This document shows positions 44,849-56,960 of a stretch of DNA of 64,000 nucleotides, in pieces; within the stretch, counting starts at the first letter, position 1; each line of letters begins with the position of its first letter. The notes under the pieces were generated by a model, which saw only the letters and a list, made by a program, of their open reading frames with translations, was not told the origin of the DNA and made no database searches. Source of the stretch: Ambrosia x helenae (Eukaryota > Streptophyta > Magnoliopsida > Asterales > Asteraceae); contig CM061226.1 in assembly GCA_030844895.1 (NCBI GenBank), positions 117,228,574-117,292,573 on the forward strand, in the 5' to 3' direction. Position numbers and translations under genes: made by a program.

Positions 44849-45330
44849 TGTTAGGATATGAGAGCCTAGGGCTCAAGAAGATAGCCTCCGCCGCCGACGG
44901 GTGTGTCGGGTCGGCGGAGGGCAGGCGTAAAAGAAGAACACACACGCACACACAATCACAAAGATTTACGTGGTTCGGTCTAAACTGACCTACGTCCACA
45001 GGGGCAACTGGGGTATTCTTATTATTGAGTGATACAAAAAATACAAGTACAAGAAATATACTTATAGGCACTAATTAGGTTAAACCATATGCTAATCTTG
45101 CTCAGCAAGTTAATCATATTGGGCTTCAAACTACTGGGCCTATAGGTGGGCTGAAGGCAACATCTCCAACAATCTCCCACTTGGTGTCTTCGGACCACGA
45201 ACTGCACCATCTCTTCTGTAAATAAGATCTCCCCTTGATCTTCAATGCACCTCCAGTTACCCCGATCTCCTCAACACTATTCCTGGAGACCAGCTGAAGC
45301 TCCCCCGAGCTCCAACTCATCAGTCATGGT
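44849..45330 (-). mobile_element. Copia 3' LTR with a short internal stub (minus strand)
   Basis: On the minus strand CAAGTGGGAGATT (45184-45172, a typical copia PPT) runs into TGTTGGAGATGTTGCC (45171), and the LTR ends ...CATATCCTAACA at 44849 (323 bp). About 150 bp of internal sequence remains on the right before Tat gag resumes near 45400. The other end is lost, and no target duplication was found. Confidence 0.7.
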
Positions 45331-45399
45331 TGTGTGTACCATTGACCCATTCTCTGTCTCTACTGGCTCCCACTGACACGAACTACCGGATAATGAAAC

Positions 45400-46745
45400 A
45401 TCCTGAGAATAAACACTCTCCATATTCAGAAAGTAATCCACTGGAGAGATTTTATCAGCTGAAATACTGGTTTGCGCTGAAGTCGGGTCAGCTAGGACAC
45501 TTGGTAAAAAACGTGCACAGAGCCACCGGGGAAACAATGGCAATGACAATCATGCTGAGGGATCGCGAAAGAAAATACGCGACCTCAATACTCACATGGT
45601 TACACATACCCCGCGCCACCAATGTAACATGACCAAGGCTGGGAAAAAGAGCACCCATCAGGGAAAACGATCCCGGGTGCAACAAAATTACGATTTTTGG
45701 AAGGAAGCTGATGTTTTCCTCCCAAAGGTTCGTGGAGGCGCATCCTCTACCACCCCATTAGTCATCACCGCCATGTTCGGGCATTATCGCACGCGATACA
45801 TGTTTCTAGACGGCGGGAGCAGCACTGACATCATGTATGATCAATGTTTTCAACAGTTGGATGACGAGGATAAAGCCAAGCTCGTACCAGTCAACGAGCC
45901 AATCTTCGGCCTCATCTACGAAACTATAATGCCTCGTGGCTTGATCTCCATGCGAGTCACGATGTCGGATGGCAAGCATGAGTGCACAAAAGTTTGCGAC
46001 TTCATGGTTTTGCCAATTACATGTCATCATGACATCTTGCTTGGGCGCGAGGGCATTGCGCGCTACAACGCAAACGCCTCCACACCACATGGAATGGTTG
46101 ATTTCCCAATCAGAACATGCGTCGCAATCATCTGGGGGAACAAAGATTGTCACGCAGCAGACAACGCCAAACCTCCGAAGATGGTCAAAACAGACGCCCA
46201 CACTGAGCCGAAAAAATGGGTTCTCAACCCTAAATTTCCAGAGCAAACAGTGGTCATTGGCCATGTAATCTCGGACACCATCTGAAACCATCTCAAACAA
46301 TTACTGATCAAGAACATGGAAGTTTTTTGCCTGGCAGCCGTCAGACATGGTTGGTTGTTGTTCCATGTGAAATCGCAGAACATAAGCTCAACGTGTACCG
46401 ATTGGTGAAGCTAGTCGTCCAAAAGAAGTGGAGCATGGGTCGGCTGATGACCCTCAACCGCTTCCTCTCCAACTACGCTTCAAAGTCCTTTTCATTCGTA
46501 GATACTTTGAATAACTTCTTGAAAAAAAAACAATTTTCAGTGGATGCCTGAAGCAGAAACAACTTTTCAAGAAATGAAATAGTGCCTGATGAACCTGCCA
46601 ACTTTACGGCGTCTCTACCCAAGGATCCGCTAACGTTGTACCTCTCCATAACGGAACGAGCGGTCGGCGCCGTCCTCTTGGTAGAGCGCAAAGGGGTCCA
46701 AAACCCAATTTACTACATCAGTCGTACTCTCTTGGATGCGGAAAC
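45400..46745 (+). pseudogene. pol: Tat gag end, protease and RT pieces, start of RNase H
   Basis: FYQLKYWFALKSGQLGHLVK is the gag tail; a frameshift follows near 45530. The frame from 45596 gives VQQNYDFWKEADVFLPKVRG, protease MFLDGGSSTDIMYDQCFQQL and HDILLGREGIARYNANAS, ending at a stop at 46285. RT is reduced: CEIAEHKLNVYRLVKLVVQK jumps directly to LNRFLSNYASKSFSFVDTLN, so the catalytic core (including the YVDD region) is deleted. Then comes LYLSITERAVGAVLLVERKG and IYYISRTLLDAET, RNase H start, cut by the solo LTR at 46745. Confidence 0.85.
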
Positions 46746-49512
46746 TGTAACATCTAAGAATTTACGTGTATTTAAAAAAATGTATTTACAAAATACATGA
46801 TAAATTAAATCCATTTATGACAATTGTTAATCTAAATATTCTAACTTCGTAAATGATCACATAAGAAATTTTTTTTTTTTTTTTGAGTTTATATGTTAAA
46901 GAAATAAATTTGGTTTAAAAAAAAAATTAAAGCTATAAAAAGAAAAGCTACTACAATGCTCAGGGATCTTTATGTTTAAATTCTTTCAAATTTGATCATA
47001 CACAAAACAATCGAATATCCACTCCCTTATCCTTGATTCAAACCCAAGACCCACCATTAGCGTAAATCATGGAGGCACCCATAAACGCGGTCAACAATCC
47101 GAGAATCCGCCGGATATTATGGATCGGTGTTGACCATTGAAATCAATTTATTTAAGACCTTTAATAACCTGACTTCGGCTCCCCAACACCCATTGCCTGC
47201 AACTGATTGAAGTCATCCTCAAACCACCATTAAACCACTCCTTAATCCCTCACCCTCTCTTCTTCTCCTCTGCATATACCTCCACCTCCACCCACACCCT
47301 CACCGTTCCACCCAGAAAACGCCACCCACAACCACCTGAGCCGCCAACAACCACCACCTACCGCATCTACCTTTTTGTTTGTTGTTCACTGCACCTAACC
47401 ACGCCCTTACACGAAGATTTAGATCTGGATTCTTGGTTCTGGGCTGCTACGGGAACGAGAATGGGTGGCGGCACTATGTGGATGACGCGACAGGAGCGGC
47501 ACAACAGCAACGAAACCCATCTCCTTTAGGTCTGAGTTCAGATGGTTGCGACCGGTGGTGGTCAGGGTAGCGGTCTTGGAGGGGTGGCGGCGTTGGGCAC
47601 TATGCAGGACCGGAGTGGTGCGGTGACCGGTCGGAGTTCATTCCAATTGAAGTCCCTCGTCCCTGTTTAGGTATGACTCGGTTAGTCCCCGAGCAAATCC
47701 ATTTTCGTTTCAGTTTCACCTTGACCTTCTTTCAATGTTTCGAGTCACTCATCTATCCTTAACTTCGGGTTAAACCCGGTTATCGTAGGACAGATTGGTC
47801 AAGATTCGACTATGTTTCCTTTCGGTCAAGGCTGGTCAATGATAATCACGGTCAAACCTGGTCAGATCTGTTGATGCTCAGTTCGAGGCGCGTACGTGTC
47901 GGTTCGCGAGTCTAATTTTGGAAGGTATAACGCGCACCCGTGTCTTTAGTCTAATTACCTTGCGTTTTGTTGGTTATGTATATAAATATAAATATTATAA
48001 ACCTATAACGAACCGAACCGACTTGTGTCTAAAAGTTATCTTATTAATCATTTGAATGAACTAAAAACGACTAACTTATAATATACTTAACGTCACGGGG
48101 ATAATTAAGTGTTAAAGTATATATGTAGACATAATACTTATCAAAATGTGTAGTTTATATTTATTATAGTTCTAGTAAGTTATACTATTCGTCGTGTTTA
48201 AAGGTGTAGTTAAATAATGTTGCGTGTTGTGAAATACCATTGAGTTTTGAGGAACAAAAAATTATAGACAACTTGAGTTGTCTGGTTTCTTACAAAAACA
48301 GAGGAGACTATGCCCAAATTTTTATAAAATATAAACGTATATGACGCTTAGATAATTTCGTGTAAATAAAGCTACATTTTACTAATAGATTCTATCCAAA
48401 CATTACTTCATCATAATATATGTACATACACAATATCCAAACTATGAAACGAGTTAACATTCAAGTCGAGTTACTTAAATATTATTTTCATTGTCCAAAA
48501 TGTTTCTTTAGCGATAATTTCAAGACACGACTTTGAATACTATAATAAAGTATTTATTTTAATAAATTAATAATACGCATATACTCTCGTGATTCCAAAC
48601 CAAGTTATTGTCGGTTCGTTAAGTCATACACACTTTAAGACGCGTGTGCGTTCAATGCGAGCCTAGGTAGTTTAGTAAACTATCTTTACAACCAAGAAAC
48701 GAAATAAGCTTATTTGCATTAGAATTAAGGGTATCCTTTACTTGTAACAGGACACAAGGGATTCAATTAATCCAGCTTCAGACATTGTTTGCTATTCTTT
48801 CATGATGCACTTCAGGTGAGTTTACATAGCCCTTTTTCCATTCACTATTTTGGGGTGAAACATGTTACAACATTCAATTTACAATTCAATCATAAGTGTC
48901 TATGCATTATTCTATGTTGCATTATGTCTTAAACATTACTAGGGTAAGCACATTATTCTAGCATAATCATTAACATTGATCAGCCGACGGTATACAATGA
49001 TAGATCTATTGGACTGACAATCCCACCCGGATACGTGTACCTCCTACATAGGTAGCGTGGGTGATTGTTATCGAACACATAAATAATCGAGTGAACCATA
49101 TGCGTATGGGATGGACCACAGTATTCTAGTCTCAAGGGTTGATTATGCACTCGATTTACCTGATAGTTTGTTTTCACATATGGACTAGACTAGCCATGAC
49201 ACTCGAATTGTACAACATTTTTATTCAAACCTATGTAATTCTCACCAACATTTTGTTGACCCAAAAACATTTTCAAAATTAACATGTTTCGGGTAACAAT
49301 GAAGCTGAAGCTTAGGGTGTGCTTGAAGAAGTTATTTGAAGTTGTTTGATTTATTTCATGTTATGTACTAGCATTTCAATTTCTTAGACAATGTTCCTTT
49401 TGGATATTATGCTATGAATAAAGTATTTAAAATTCAATAAATACCATGTGCTACTGAAACAATCATCAATACGTGACATCCCGATGTTTCCGCCATCGGT
49501 TTGGGAGTTATA
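46746..49512 (+). mobile_element. Solo LTR, 2767 bp, TSD GAAAC
   Basis: TGTAACATCTAAG...TTTGGGAGTTATA flanked by GAAAC at 46741-46745 and 49513-49517. The RNase H frame resumes after it. The end resembles the TR-GAG LTR end (CCGCCATCGGTTTGGGAGTTATA against CCGCCATCGGTTGGGGTGTTACA), which gives plus orientation and a related family. No internal domain, primer site or second LTR was seen. Confidence 0.85.
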
Positions 49513-50290
49513 GAAACAAGATACCCCACAATGGAAAAGCTAGTTCTTGCGCTCGTCCACGCGTCTAGAAGATTACGACGGTATTTTCAAGGCCATTCGA
49601 TCAATGTCTTAATGGATTACAGAATCAGCGACGTACTTTGCAAACAAGAATTATCGGGCCGACTTGCAAAATGGACTATCGAGCTTGGGGAGCATACGAT
49701 TTACTACAAGCGCAGACCCGCAATAAAACGCCAAGTACTCGCTAATTTCACAGTGGAAATACCTGCCGACAAAGTTCAAGACTGCCTTGCGGAACAAGCA
49801 CCCGCACAACCTCAGGATAAGTCACAAAAATGGTCCCTATTCACTGACGGGGCCTCTAACGATGACGATTCTAGTGCGGGTCTTCGCCTTATCAGCCCAG
49901 ATAAACAAGATCACATACGCTATACGCTTGGACTTCAAAAGTACCAACAATGAAGCGGAATACGAAGCGCTGCTGGCAGGCCTCCACATCGCGGAAAAAA
50001 AGGGGGCCAGGCACGTTGAAGCACACGTGGACTCATTACTTGTCGCGGGATAAATTAACGGGACCTATGACGCATAGGACGCAACTATGGCCCTCTATCT
50101 AGAACAAGCCAAACAACTCATGCGCCGGTTCGACTCCTGCACTATCGTTCACATCAGACGGAGTGAGAACAAACCGGCGGATGCGTTGAGCAAAATGGAT
50201 TCGATAGTTTTTTAACACATAGGGAAAGAAGTCCGTGTCGAAGTGCTAAATCAACCATCTGTCCCGCTAAGACATGTAAACGTCATCCAA
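49513..50290 (+). pseudogene. pol: Tat RNase H, second RNase H and connection
   Basis: The frame gives YPTMEKLVLALVHASRRLRR, YFQGHSINVLMDYRISDVL and GRLAKWTIELGEHTIYYKRR (end of the first RNase H and its C-side). Then comes a second, archaeal-type RNase H: WSLFTDGASND (first Asp), shift near 49910, FKSTNNEAEYEALLAGL (Glu), HVDSLLVAG (Asp), SENKPADALSK (Asp). Two RNase H domains are a hallmark of Tat/Ogre elements. Stops at about 50051 and 50212 and a frame change show decay. HVNVIQ is cut by the insertion at 50291. Confidence 0.85.
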
Positions 50291-51918
50291 TACTCGATTC
50301 TTTTTTTTTAAACATAAGGATAATATAAAAACATCCATTATATATACATACCCAAAACGTCTTGTCCAACGACATACCAACAACCTTGGCGACACTAGTT
50401 AAGTTTACAAAAGACAATGCCCAAGTTGGCTACCATGTGAATCTTTGACCCATATTCAAAACCATGTACAAAACATTAACAACTTGTTTAAATGACTCAA
50501 AGATCCTAATACTACCATGGTACCCAACCCAAAAGAACGTGAGCGTGCATAATCCGACCTCCTTTGCGACTTGATCTTCACTCGTGAGCTTTACCTATTA
50601 CAATTCAACAAGGCAAACATTTAGTATGCGAAAAACAATGTCATCATCTTGTCCAAGGAAACCAAACAATCCATGGAACCATGATAAATCCTTACTTCTA
50701 CCCTTTTTGACCCGTTAAGGGTACTTCCACCATATTGACCCGTTAAGGGTACTTCTACCGTATTGACCCGTTAAGGGTGCTTCTACCGTATTGAACCATC
50801 CTACCAATTTGCACCCTTGTGTAGCCACAAAGGTACTTCATACTATTTTCATTCCATCAAATTCAACCACAACAATGCATACCCAAGAATTATGACTAAT
50901 ATATTCATCAAACTAAATAGTTGGTAGTAACCAACTTACCTTTGTCGTGTGCACCTTGCTCGTTGTGACCACTTGAACCTTCAACCTTCACACCTACATA
51001 GTGAAGGAATTCCATACTTTAGTTTTCATACTTTACCCATTTCCATTCTTGGTTCAAGGATAATAAACTAACATGATTTCATAGTTACATACACTACCAT
51101 CATGTTTGACATTTATTTCTCACAAATTCATCTATTCTAAGGTGCCAAGCATTTACAATCTACATAAATTTCTAACAATAAAGCATAATCAATTGAGCTC
51201 TCGTGAGATTAAGGTCCTGTTTGACTTTTAAAAAGTCAACAGAAACCTTCATTCCAACACCCACTTAACAATTCTCAATTCAGCCCTAACATACCCAATT
51301 TAACATGAAATCTCATCAATTTTACACTATCATACATACAAACCATGCTTTCCTAAGCCACAAGAGTAATTATCATAATAAAATCATGAAATCCCACCAA
51401 ACTACTTCCAAACTCTACTAAAATTAATCATACAACTTACTAATGAGATTAGCACCACAAGAGGGTTAATAATTCAAGAACATGCAGGGGATTAGAGGTT
51501 ATTTCTACTTCTAATTTTCAGCTATGGATGGATGAGGTGAAGCCCCCCTTTTTTTGCCACCCTCCCCCTCTCTCTCTGCGATTCTTTTCTTTTCTTTGTA
51601 ACAATCCCCATTTTCCCTTCTAGTCCCTTAAGTATTTACCACTTCTATTCTCCCCAAACTAACCCCTCAAGGTGTGTGTTATTTCATATTTAACCCCTCC
51701 CTCTTTATTAGTTAAGTTTCCACCAATTTACCCAAGTAACTAACTTTGGTAAATTTTATGTTTGTCAAATGTACAATTACCAATGCACTACTTACAACTA
51801 GGGGTACAAACATATACATACATACATACATACTCGCACCAACATATATATACATATATATATACACACACACACATTTACCATGCTACCATTAGTTTAA
51901 TATTTTTGGGGTGTTACA
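50291..51918 (-). mobile_element. 1628-bp insertion, probable solo LTR, TSD TCCAA
   Basis: Flanked by TCCAA at 50286-50290 and 51919-51923; the Tat frame rejoins across it. On the minus strand it begins TGTAACACCCC, like gypsy LTRs, but ends ...GAATCGAGTA rather than TACA, so the other edge is mutated or it is a different element. It contains ATATAC/ACACAC simple repeats (51815-51875) and three GACCCGTTAAGGGTACTTC-like tandem units (about 50709-50790). No ORF was recognised. Confidence 0.65.
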
Positions 51919-52645
51919 TCCAAACAGGCAACGCGTCCTGGATGACGCCAATCAAAGCCTACCTGTCCTTCGGCACCCTGCCTAATAACAAATAAGAGGC
52001 CCGAAAGATCCAGTACAAGGCTCTCCACTATCAGCTGACCAACAAAGTATTTTACCGCCAATCTTACCTTGGGCCGTTGCTCCGCTGCGTCGACTCTGCG
52101 GCCTGCACGTGGGGCACAGGATTGTAGTCACAAAACTGATGAACGCGGGGTATTACTGGCTAGGAATGCACCTGTGCTCTGTCAAAGAGCTCCGTAAATG
52201 CGACAACTATCAGCGTCAAGCGCCAAACATTCTGTATCCTAAGAACGACCTGGTGCCTATTACGGCCGCATGGCCATTCCAGAAATAGGCAATCGACGTC
52301 GTTGGTCCATTTCCAACAGCGCTAGGAAATGTCAAGTTCCTGATAGTTTCCATTGATTACTTCACCAAATGGGTTGAGGCAAACCCAAGATCGACGGAGC
52401 GCATGTCAAGAAATTCATTTGGGAGTTCATCATTTGCAAATTCGGCTTACCGCTACATCTTGTGTGCAATAACGATACGCAGTTTTTGGACCAAAACTTA
52501 CAAGAACGGCTGGCACAACTTGGTGTTCAGTAGATCTTCACACGAGTAGTGTACCTTCAAGGCAACGACCAAGTTGAAAGAGTAAACATAAGTATTGTGT
52601 AAGGCATCAAAACGCGGCTCGGAAACAAGCGCACAGGTTAGGTGG
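51919..52645 (+). pseudogene. pol: Tat integrase, N-terminal and core part
   Basis: SWMTPIKAYLSFGTLPNNK, then stops and frame shifts, MNAGYYWLGMHL, VKELRKC (zinc module, damaged second Cys), PNILYPKNDLVP, AIDVVGPFPTALGNVKFLIV and SIDYFTKWVEANP (first catalytic Asp), then DDE core remnants with several frame changes. It is cut by the solo LTR at 52646. It resumes at 55412 (VDELPYVLWAHH). Confidence 0.82.
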
Positions 52646-55052
52646 TGTCACACCCCGCCTAAGGCGGAAACGCGAGGTGAGACGAACATGGTGATCACAA
52701 ACATTGTTTACATGAGAAATACTAAATGTCATTTATTTCATCAAACACATAAGTCACATAAGTCAAATACAAGTTACAAATCCTAACAAGTGTTTCAAAC
52801 AGCTACGTCAAAACCACAAAACAAGGCATTCTTTATGCAGTCCTAAACTTGGCTCCTTAATGTCCTTACTTGGTTTCCTGAAAAACATGCTTGCAAGTGT
52901 CAACTAAAAAGTTGGTGAGTCCGTAGGTTTTGTTGACTCAATAAAACAGTTTTGTTTCTCAGAAAGTTTCGTTGTCTGTGTCCATGCAGAATATAGTTAC
53001 CATGAGCACCATAACCAAACCACGACGTTCATGTTCACCCAGCCCCAATGCCTTATCACGGGACATTGTAAAGTATGGATAATATGCAATCATATGTGTT
53101 AGCGTGACTAACAGTGAAAGGGGGTGTCAACCCAAATAGTACTATTCATATAATCCACGGCTTATTGCTAAGCTAATGGTTATGATTGTCCGGGGAATTT
53201 TTGTTGATTTGTGATAATTGTTGGTCTAACTCATGTAACACATATTGCTGTCATGTACATATGTTGATCTGTAGCATGTTTCTCCCCCGAAGTTGCAAAA
53301 CAATAAAACAGTAAAAGGGGCCACGAAACTCACCTGATATCTTGATGTGTGGTCTAGCAAAGCAAGAAAAGTAATTACTGTTCCAACCAAAAGTTCCCTA
53401 TAACGTCAAAGACATCTTAAGTTGTGTGTACTTGTTGTTTACCAGACAAGTTGTTCACCCGACATGTGGACCCTTGTGTCATGTATATGCAGGGCCATTG
53501 CACGCGATAATTACTACACATCTTATTGGTACTTTGCAAAGTGCACATGTGTAACATTATATGTGATCGTGTATGTTTTGATCCAAAAATCAGTTCCTTA
53601 ATAAGTATTAAAGCCGAGAGCGGTTTACAAAACAATATTCATGATGTGGATGCATTTACTAAATTGATTTGTGTCACCTAAGTGTGTGGTATGCATAGGG
53701 CCGATTCTAAAGACTCAAGAGTTGATGGATTGGGTGAACATAATAGGCCTAGAGTTTAGAAGCTCATTGGGACAAGAATACTTACTCGAAGTGAGCTCTA
53801 AGTGAGGAATGGTCTCGAGTGCTTGGCCTTCCTATTCCTTGACTTGAGCTTGGCTTGATCAATGGTTTTTAAGTGTTTGAGAGGGTGTTTGGGGCTGCAA
53901 TTGATCAAGAGGAAGAAAGGGGTGTGGTGCGAGTTGTTTGAGAGGAACAAGGAGGCTATTTATAGTGGTTTCAAGCATGTGATGACAAAAACAATTGTGG
54001 TATCTTCCCTTTGTTTTGGCCGAGTATAGTGTCAAAGGAATGCTAACATGATTTGGTGAAAGCTAGGTGTCCTAGACTTCTAATCATCTTTTAAGGTAAG
54101 GTTGACTTACTTGGATGTTGGTGATCTTTTGTCCCTAGCCGATTTCATGCTAATGACTCACTAGTGAGTTGTACATTCTAGAATGTTTTATTGATCTATC
54201 ACTTTCCTTTGGGAATTGAAATCGGCCGAGCTATGTGAAAGAGTTATAGGATTGGATAGTGACATGTCAATGACAAATTTTGTCCATACTATTAGATAGT
54301 GATTGTTCCTAGGTTGTGAGTTGTAAATCTTGGAAGCTTCTTGGTGTTTTGTGGAGGCATTTGGCCGAAAATCAAGGAACAAAAGAGGCAAATGTCATGT
54401 GTTAAGGTGTGTGTGTAAGGTTTCCTTTCTAGTGTAAGGGAATGTTTGTCTCTTGTGAGAACCAATCTTAGTTTAGCATTTGTCTTAGGCCTAGTGGTGA
54501 TGCTCCTAGTGTTCGATGATGGTGATCATACATACACATATAGGTAGTGATTCTTGGATGGAAAGATAGTTACCTAAGGTCAAGTATCTTATTTAGTGTA
54601 AGTAGTGATCTCATGAGCTAGTGTAGTAGCTTTACATCATATGTTAATTGTATAAGATGTTATGGCCGAAAAATCCATGAGGTGTAGACATAGGTTTTGT
54701 CCCTAGCTTGAACCAATCATATGCATACATATACATGGAATGATAGTGATGGTTCATGGGAGTAGGTTAGGCCTAGATTAGTTGTCACATGATAGTGACT
54801 TATCATAAGCTAATGAAAAGGATGGTTCTATGTTTCTTCTTGCCTAGCCGATTTTTATGCAAAAGAATTTAGGCACATGTCTAATGTATGTGTAGTTATT
54901 GTGTTGTCCCTTTCAAAGATGAATGTGCACATGGTTGTCACCTAGTTGTCTTATGTTGTGTCTCTATCTTCTAGAAGGTATTAGTTGTCATTGAAAAAGA
55001 CATGTCATGGAACAAGAATTATGCACATGTTTAATGTTTACTTGTGTGCATT

Positions 55053-55097
<45 letters not shown>

Positions 55098-55411
55098 ACG
55101 TATGTATGTGTATATATATAAGGTTGTATGGTTTTTGTCTCATCTAGTTCAAGTGTGTATATGTAAGGCATGTGTGTATGAAAAATATTGTTTTCATAAG
55201 TATAAAAAAAATATACTTTTAGCAAAACAAAATATTATGTGAAAATCCACACGCTTTTGTTGATCCTTATGATGGTCATGGTGTTCGGGTAGAGTTCACG
55301 TCTACATATTCGTTCAAATATTGAGGCGCGCCGACACACTTATTCTAAGCACATAGTCAAACAAACCAGTTAATTGTACAGACTTGACTAGTAAATTTGG
55401 TGGGTGTCACA
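52646..55411 (-). mobile_element. Solo LTR, 2766 bp, TSD GGTGG
   Basis: Plus strand TGTCACACCCCGCC...GGTGGGTGTCACA, flanked by GGTGG at 52641-52645 and 55412-55416. Ends and internal motifs (GTTGGTGAGTCC-like block near the left end; TATAAATAG on the minus strand near 53955) resemble the Tekay LTR at 11021-13603, so minus orientation is likely. Contains a TA microsatellite (about 55060-55090). No coding internal region. Confidence 0.88.
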
Positions 55412-55866
55412 GGTGGATGAACTCCCGTATGTTCTGTGGGCCCATCACACCCTAACCAAAACAAGCAACGGTGAAACCCCGTTCAGCCTAACATATGGTT
55501 CTGAAGCCGTCATTCCCGCCGAAATCGGTTCTCCTTCCGTAAGAGTACTCATGGCAGATAAAGGGAACAATGATGAAGAGCTCTGGTTAAACCTTGACTT
55601 GCTTAAAGAGCTTCGTGAACTCGCCGCAATCAAAGAAGCAAAGTACAAGACACAACTGGAGCGCTACTACAATCAGCGCGCCAAGGAGTGTGAGTTTAAC
55701 GTCGGAGACTACGTCTTCCGCAACAAGGAAAGTTGGCGCCTAATTGGGAAGGCCATACAAAATTCAAGAAGTATTGGGGAAGGGTACATATGCGCTAGAA
55801 AAACTCGATGGCACGCCAGTCCCCAGATCCTGGAACGTTGCACAGCTTCGTACTTGCTTTATTTAA
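55412..55866 (+). pseudogene. pol: Tat integrase C-terminus
   Basis: VDELPYVLWAHHTLTKTSNG, PFSLTYGSEAVIPAEIG, LLKELRELAAIKEAKYK, KECEFNVGDYVFRNKES. After a 1-base shift near 55745 the family tail continues: PYKIQEVLGKGTYALEKLD and VPRSWNVAQLRTCFI, stop at 55864-55866. This is the end of the Tat polyprotein. Confidence 0.88.
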
Positions 55867-56140
55867 ATTTCTTGTACATACATGGGCTACACATGCCTAT
55901 TTATTATTAATGATCAATGAAAACTTCGTTATCTACTTACTGTGTTCACTACTCAATATTATAGTCTTCAAGGCGCGGGCGCTCTAAGCACCTAGCGCCG
56001 GCCTACATATTCATTCAGCACAATGCAAAGTACAAATAAAGAACACAACAAAAGGGGTAAATTTCATTTCATTTAAAAAACAAGGCACTAAAGGCCTTGG
56101 CCATTTACAAGCAAAAAGAGATTACATACAAAGACCTATC
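55867..56140 (+). other. Spacer between Tat pol and the antisense gene
   Basis: About 270 bp AT-rich sequence facing the 3' ends of both genes; no feature seen. Confidence 0.5.
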
Positions 56141-56949
56141 CTACCCAGAACCGCTAAAATCCACATGCAATTCATCATCATCGTAATGTTGGGTTCCGGA
56201 GGCACCTTCTCCAATCGCTGCCTGCTCCGCTCGCTTTTGGGCCTCCGCACCCAATCGGTCTGATTCTTCAATAAAATAGCAGAGAGCACTAGCTGGGTCG
56301 GCGTGGCGGTTACAGTCCAAAACCACCTGAAGAATGGGGAAATCGACTTGTTCAAATTTTGCGAGTTCCACCTCGTATTCCTTCTTCAGAGGCTTGCCAT
56401 GATGCTCCGCGTCTTGAATGCGACCGCGATTCAGGCAATGATGGAAGCCCTCATCATACCCCTCTCCGAACCCATATGCGTGAGCAGCAACAGCGATGGC
56501 AGCGACTTAATCTCCGAGCTTCGGCTCATTCCAAAATCGCTTGAAGATCTGCAAAACACATTACAAGTGTTACAAGATTTTCGCGAACAATAAAACAAAA
56601 CAAGTGGCTTTTCTTGGGTTGCGGTCATCACCTAATGCATGGCCTCTTGCGCCTTTTCTTGGGCAGCGGCAGACTGGTCTAAGAGGATCTTCGCATTCTT
56701 CACCTCCTCGACCGCAACATCGCGGGATTCTTCTAAGGTGGCCCTCTCCACCTCCAAATCCTCCTTCACCTTGAGAATGGAGCTTTTTTCATACTCCAGC
56801 ACAGATACACGAGAGGTCGCGGCCACAAGCTCTTTGTCTTTCAGTTGGAGCTCTGACCGCGCCTCCGCATATCTAGCACTCCTCTCCACCAACGCTTTAG
56901 AGTGACTGGTAGCAGTCGCACGTAGCTGGGAGTTCTCGTTATTTAGCAC
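56141..56949 (-). pseudogene. Antisense accessory gene of the Tat element, two exons
   Basis: Minus strand. Exon A 56949-56632 encodes a long heptad-rich coil (ENSQLRATATSHSKALVERS, LQLKDKELVAATSRVSVLEY, VERATLEESRDVAVEEVKNA). A predicted 83-nt intron (56631-56549, GTGATG...TTTTGCAG) follows. Exon B 56548-56141 reads IFKRFWNEPKLGD, stop, AYGFGEGYDEGFHHCL, then ELAKFEQVDFPILQVVLDCN and an acidic end DDDELHVDFSGSG. A TAG directly before the donor and a TAA in exon B break it. Some Tat elements carry antisense genes at this position, often annotated as putative gypsy-type transposase (recall). The 5' part is cut off by the Sirevirus at 56961. Function unknown. Confidence 0.65.
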
Positions 56950-56960
56950 TTGAATCCTAT

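Larger units (their letters stand above)
32238..56960 (+). mobile_element. Tat-lineage Ty3/gypsy element split by five insertions
   Basis: Pieces in order: LTR 32238-33223, primer site 33224-33238, gag 33555-34388, gag end to RT and RNase H start about 45400-46745, RNase H 49513-50290, integrase 51919-52645 and 55412-55866, then an antisense accessory gene (56949-56141). Order RT-RNase H-INT is Ty3/gypsy. Two RNase H domains, the GGCGCC primer site and the antisense gene point to Tat (Retand/Grande-like). The 3' LTR is not in the window because a Sirevirus enters at 56961. Many frame breaks and stops make it an old copy. Confidence 0.88.

Noticed and set aside
47379..47570. Short ORF in the first solo LTR as a host gene
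   Set aside because: Lies fully within a piece bounded by GAAAC duplications and shows no motif.
55031..55242. Tyr/Ile-rich ORFs near 55060
   Set aside because: Encoded by the TA/TATG microsatellite in the solo LTR.
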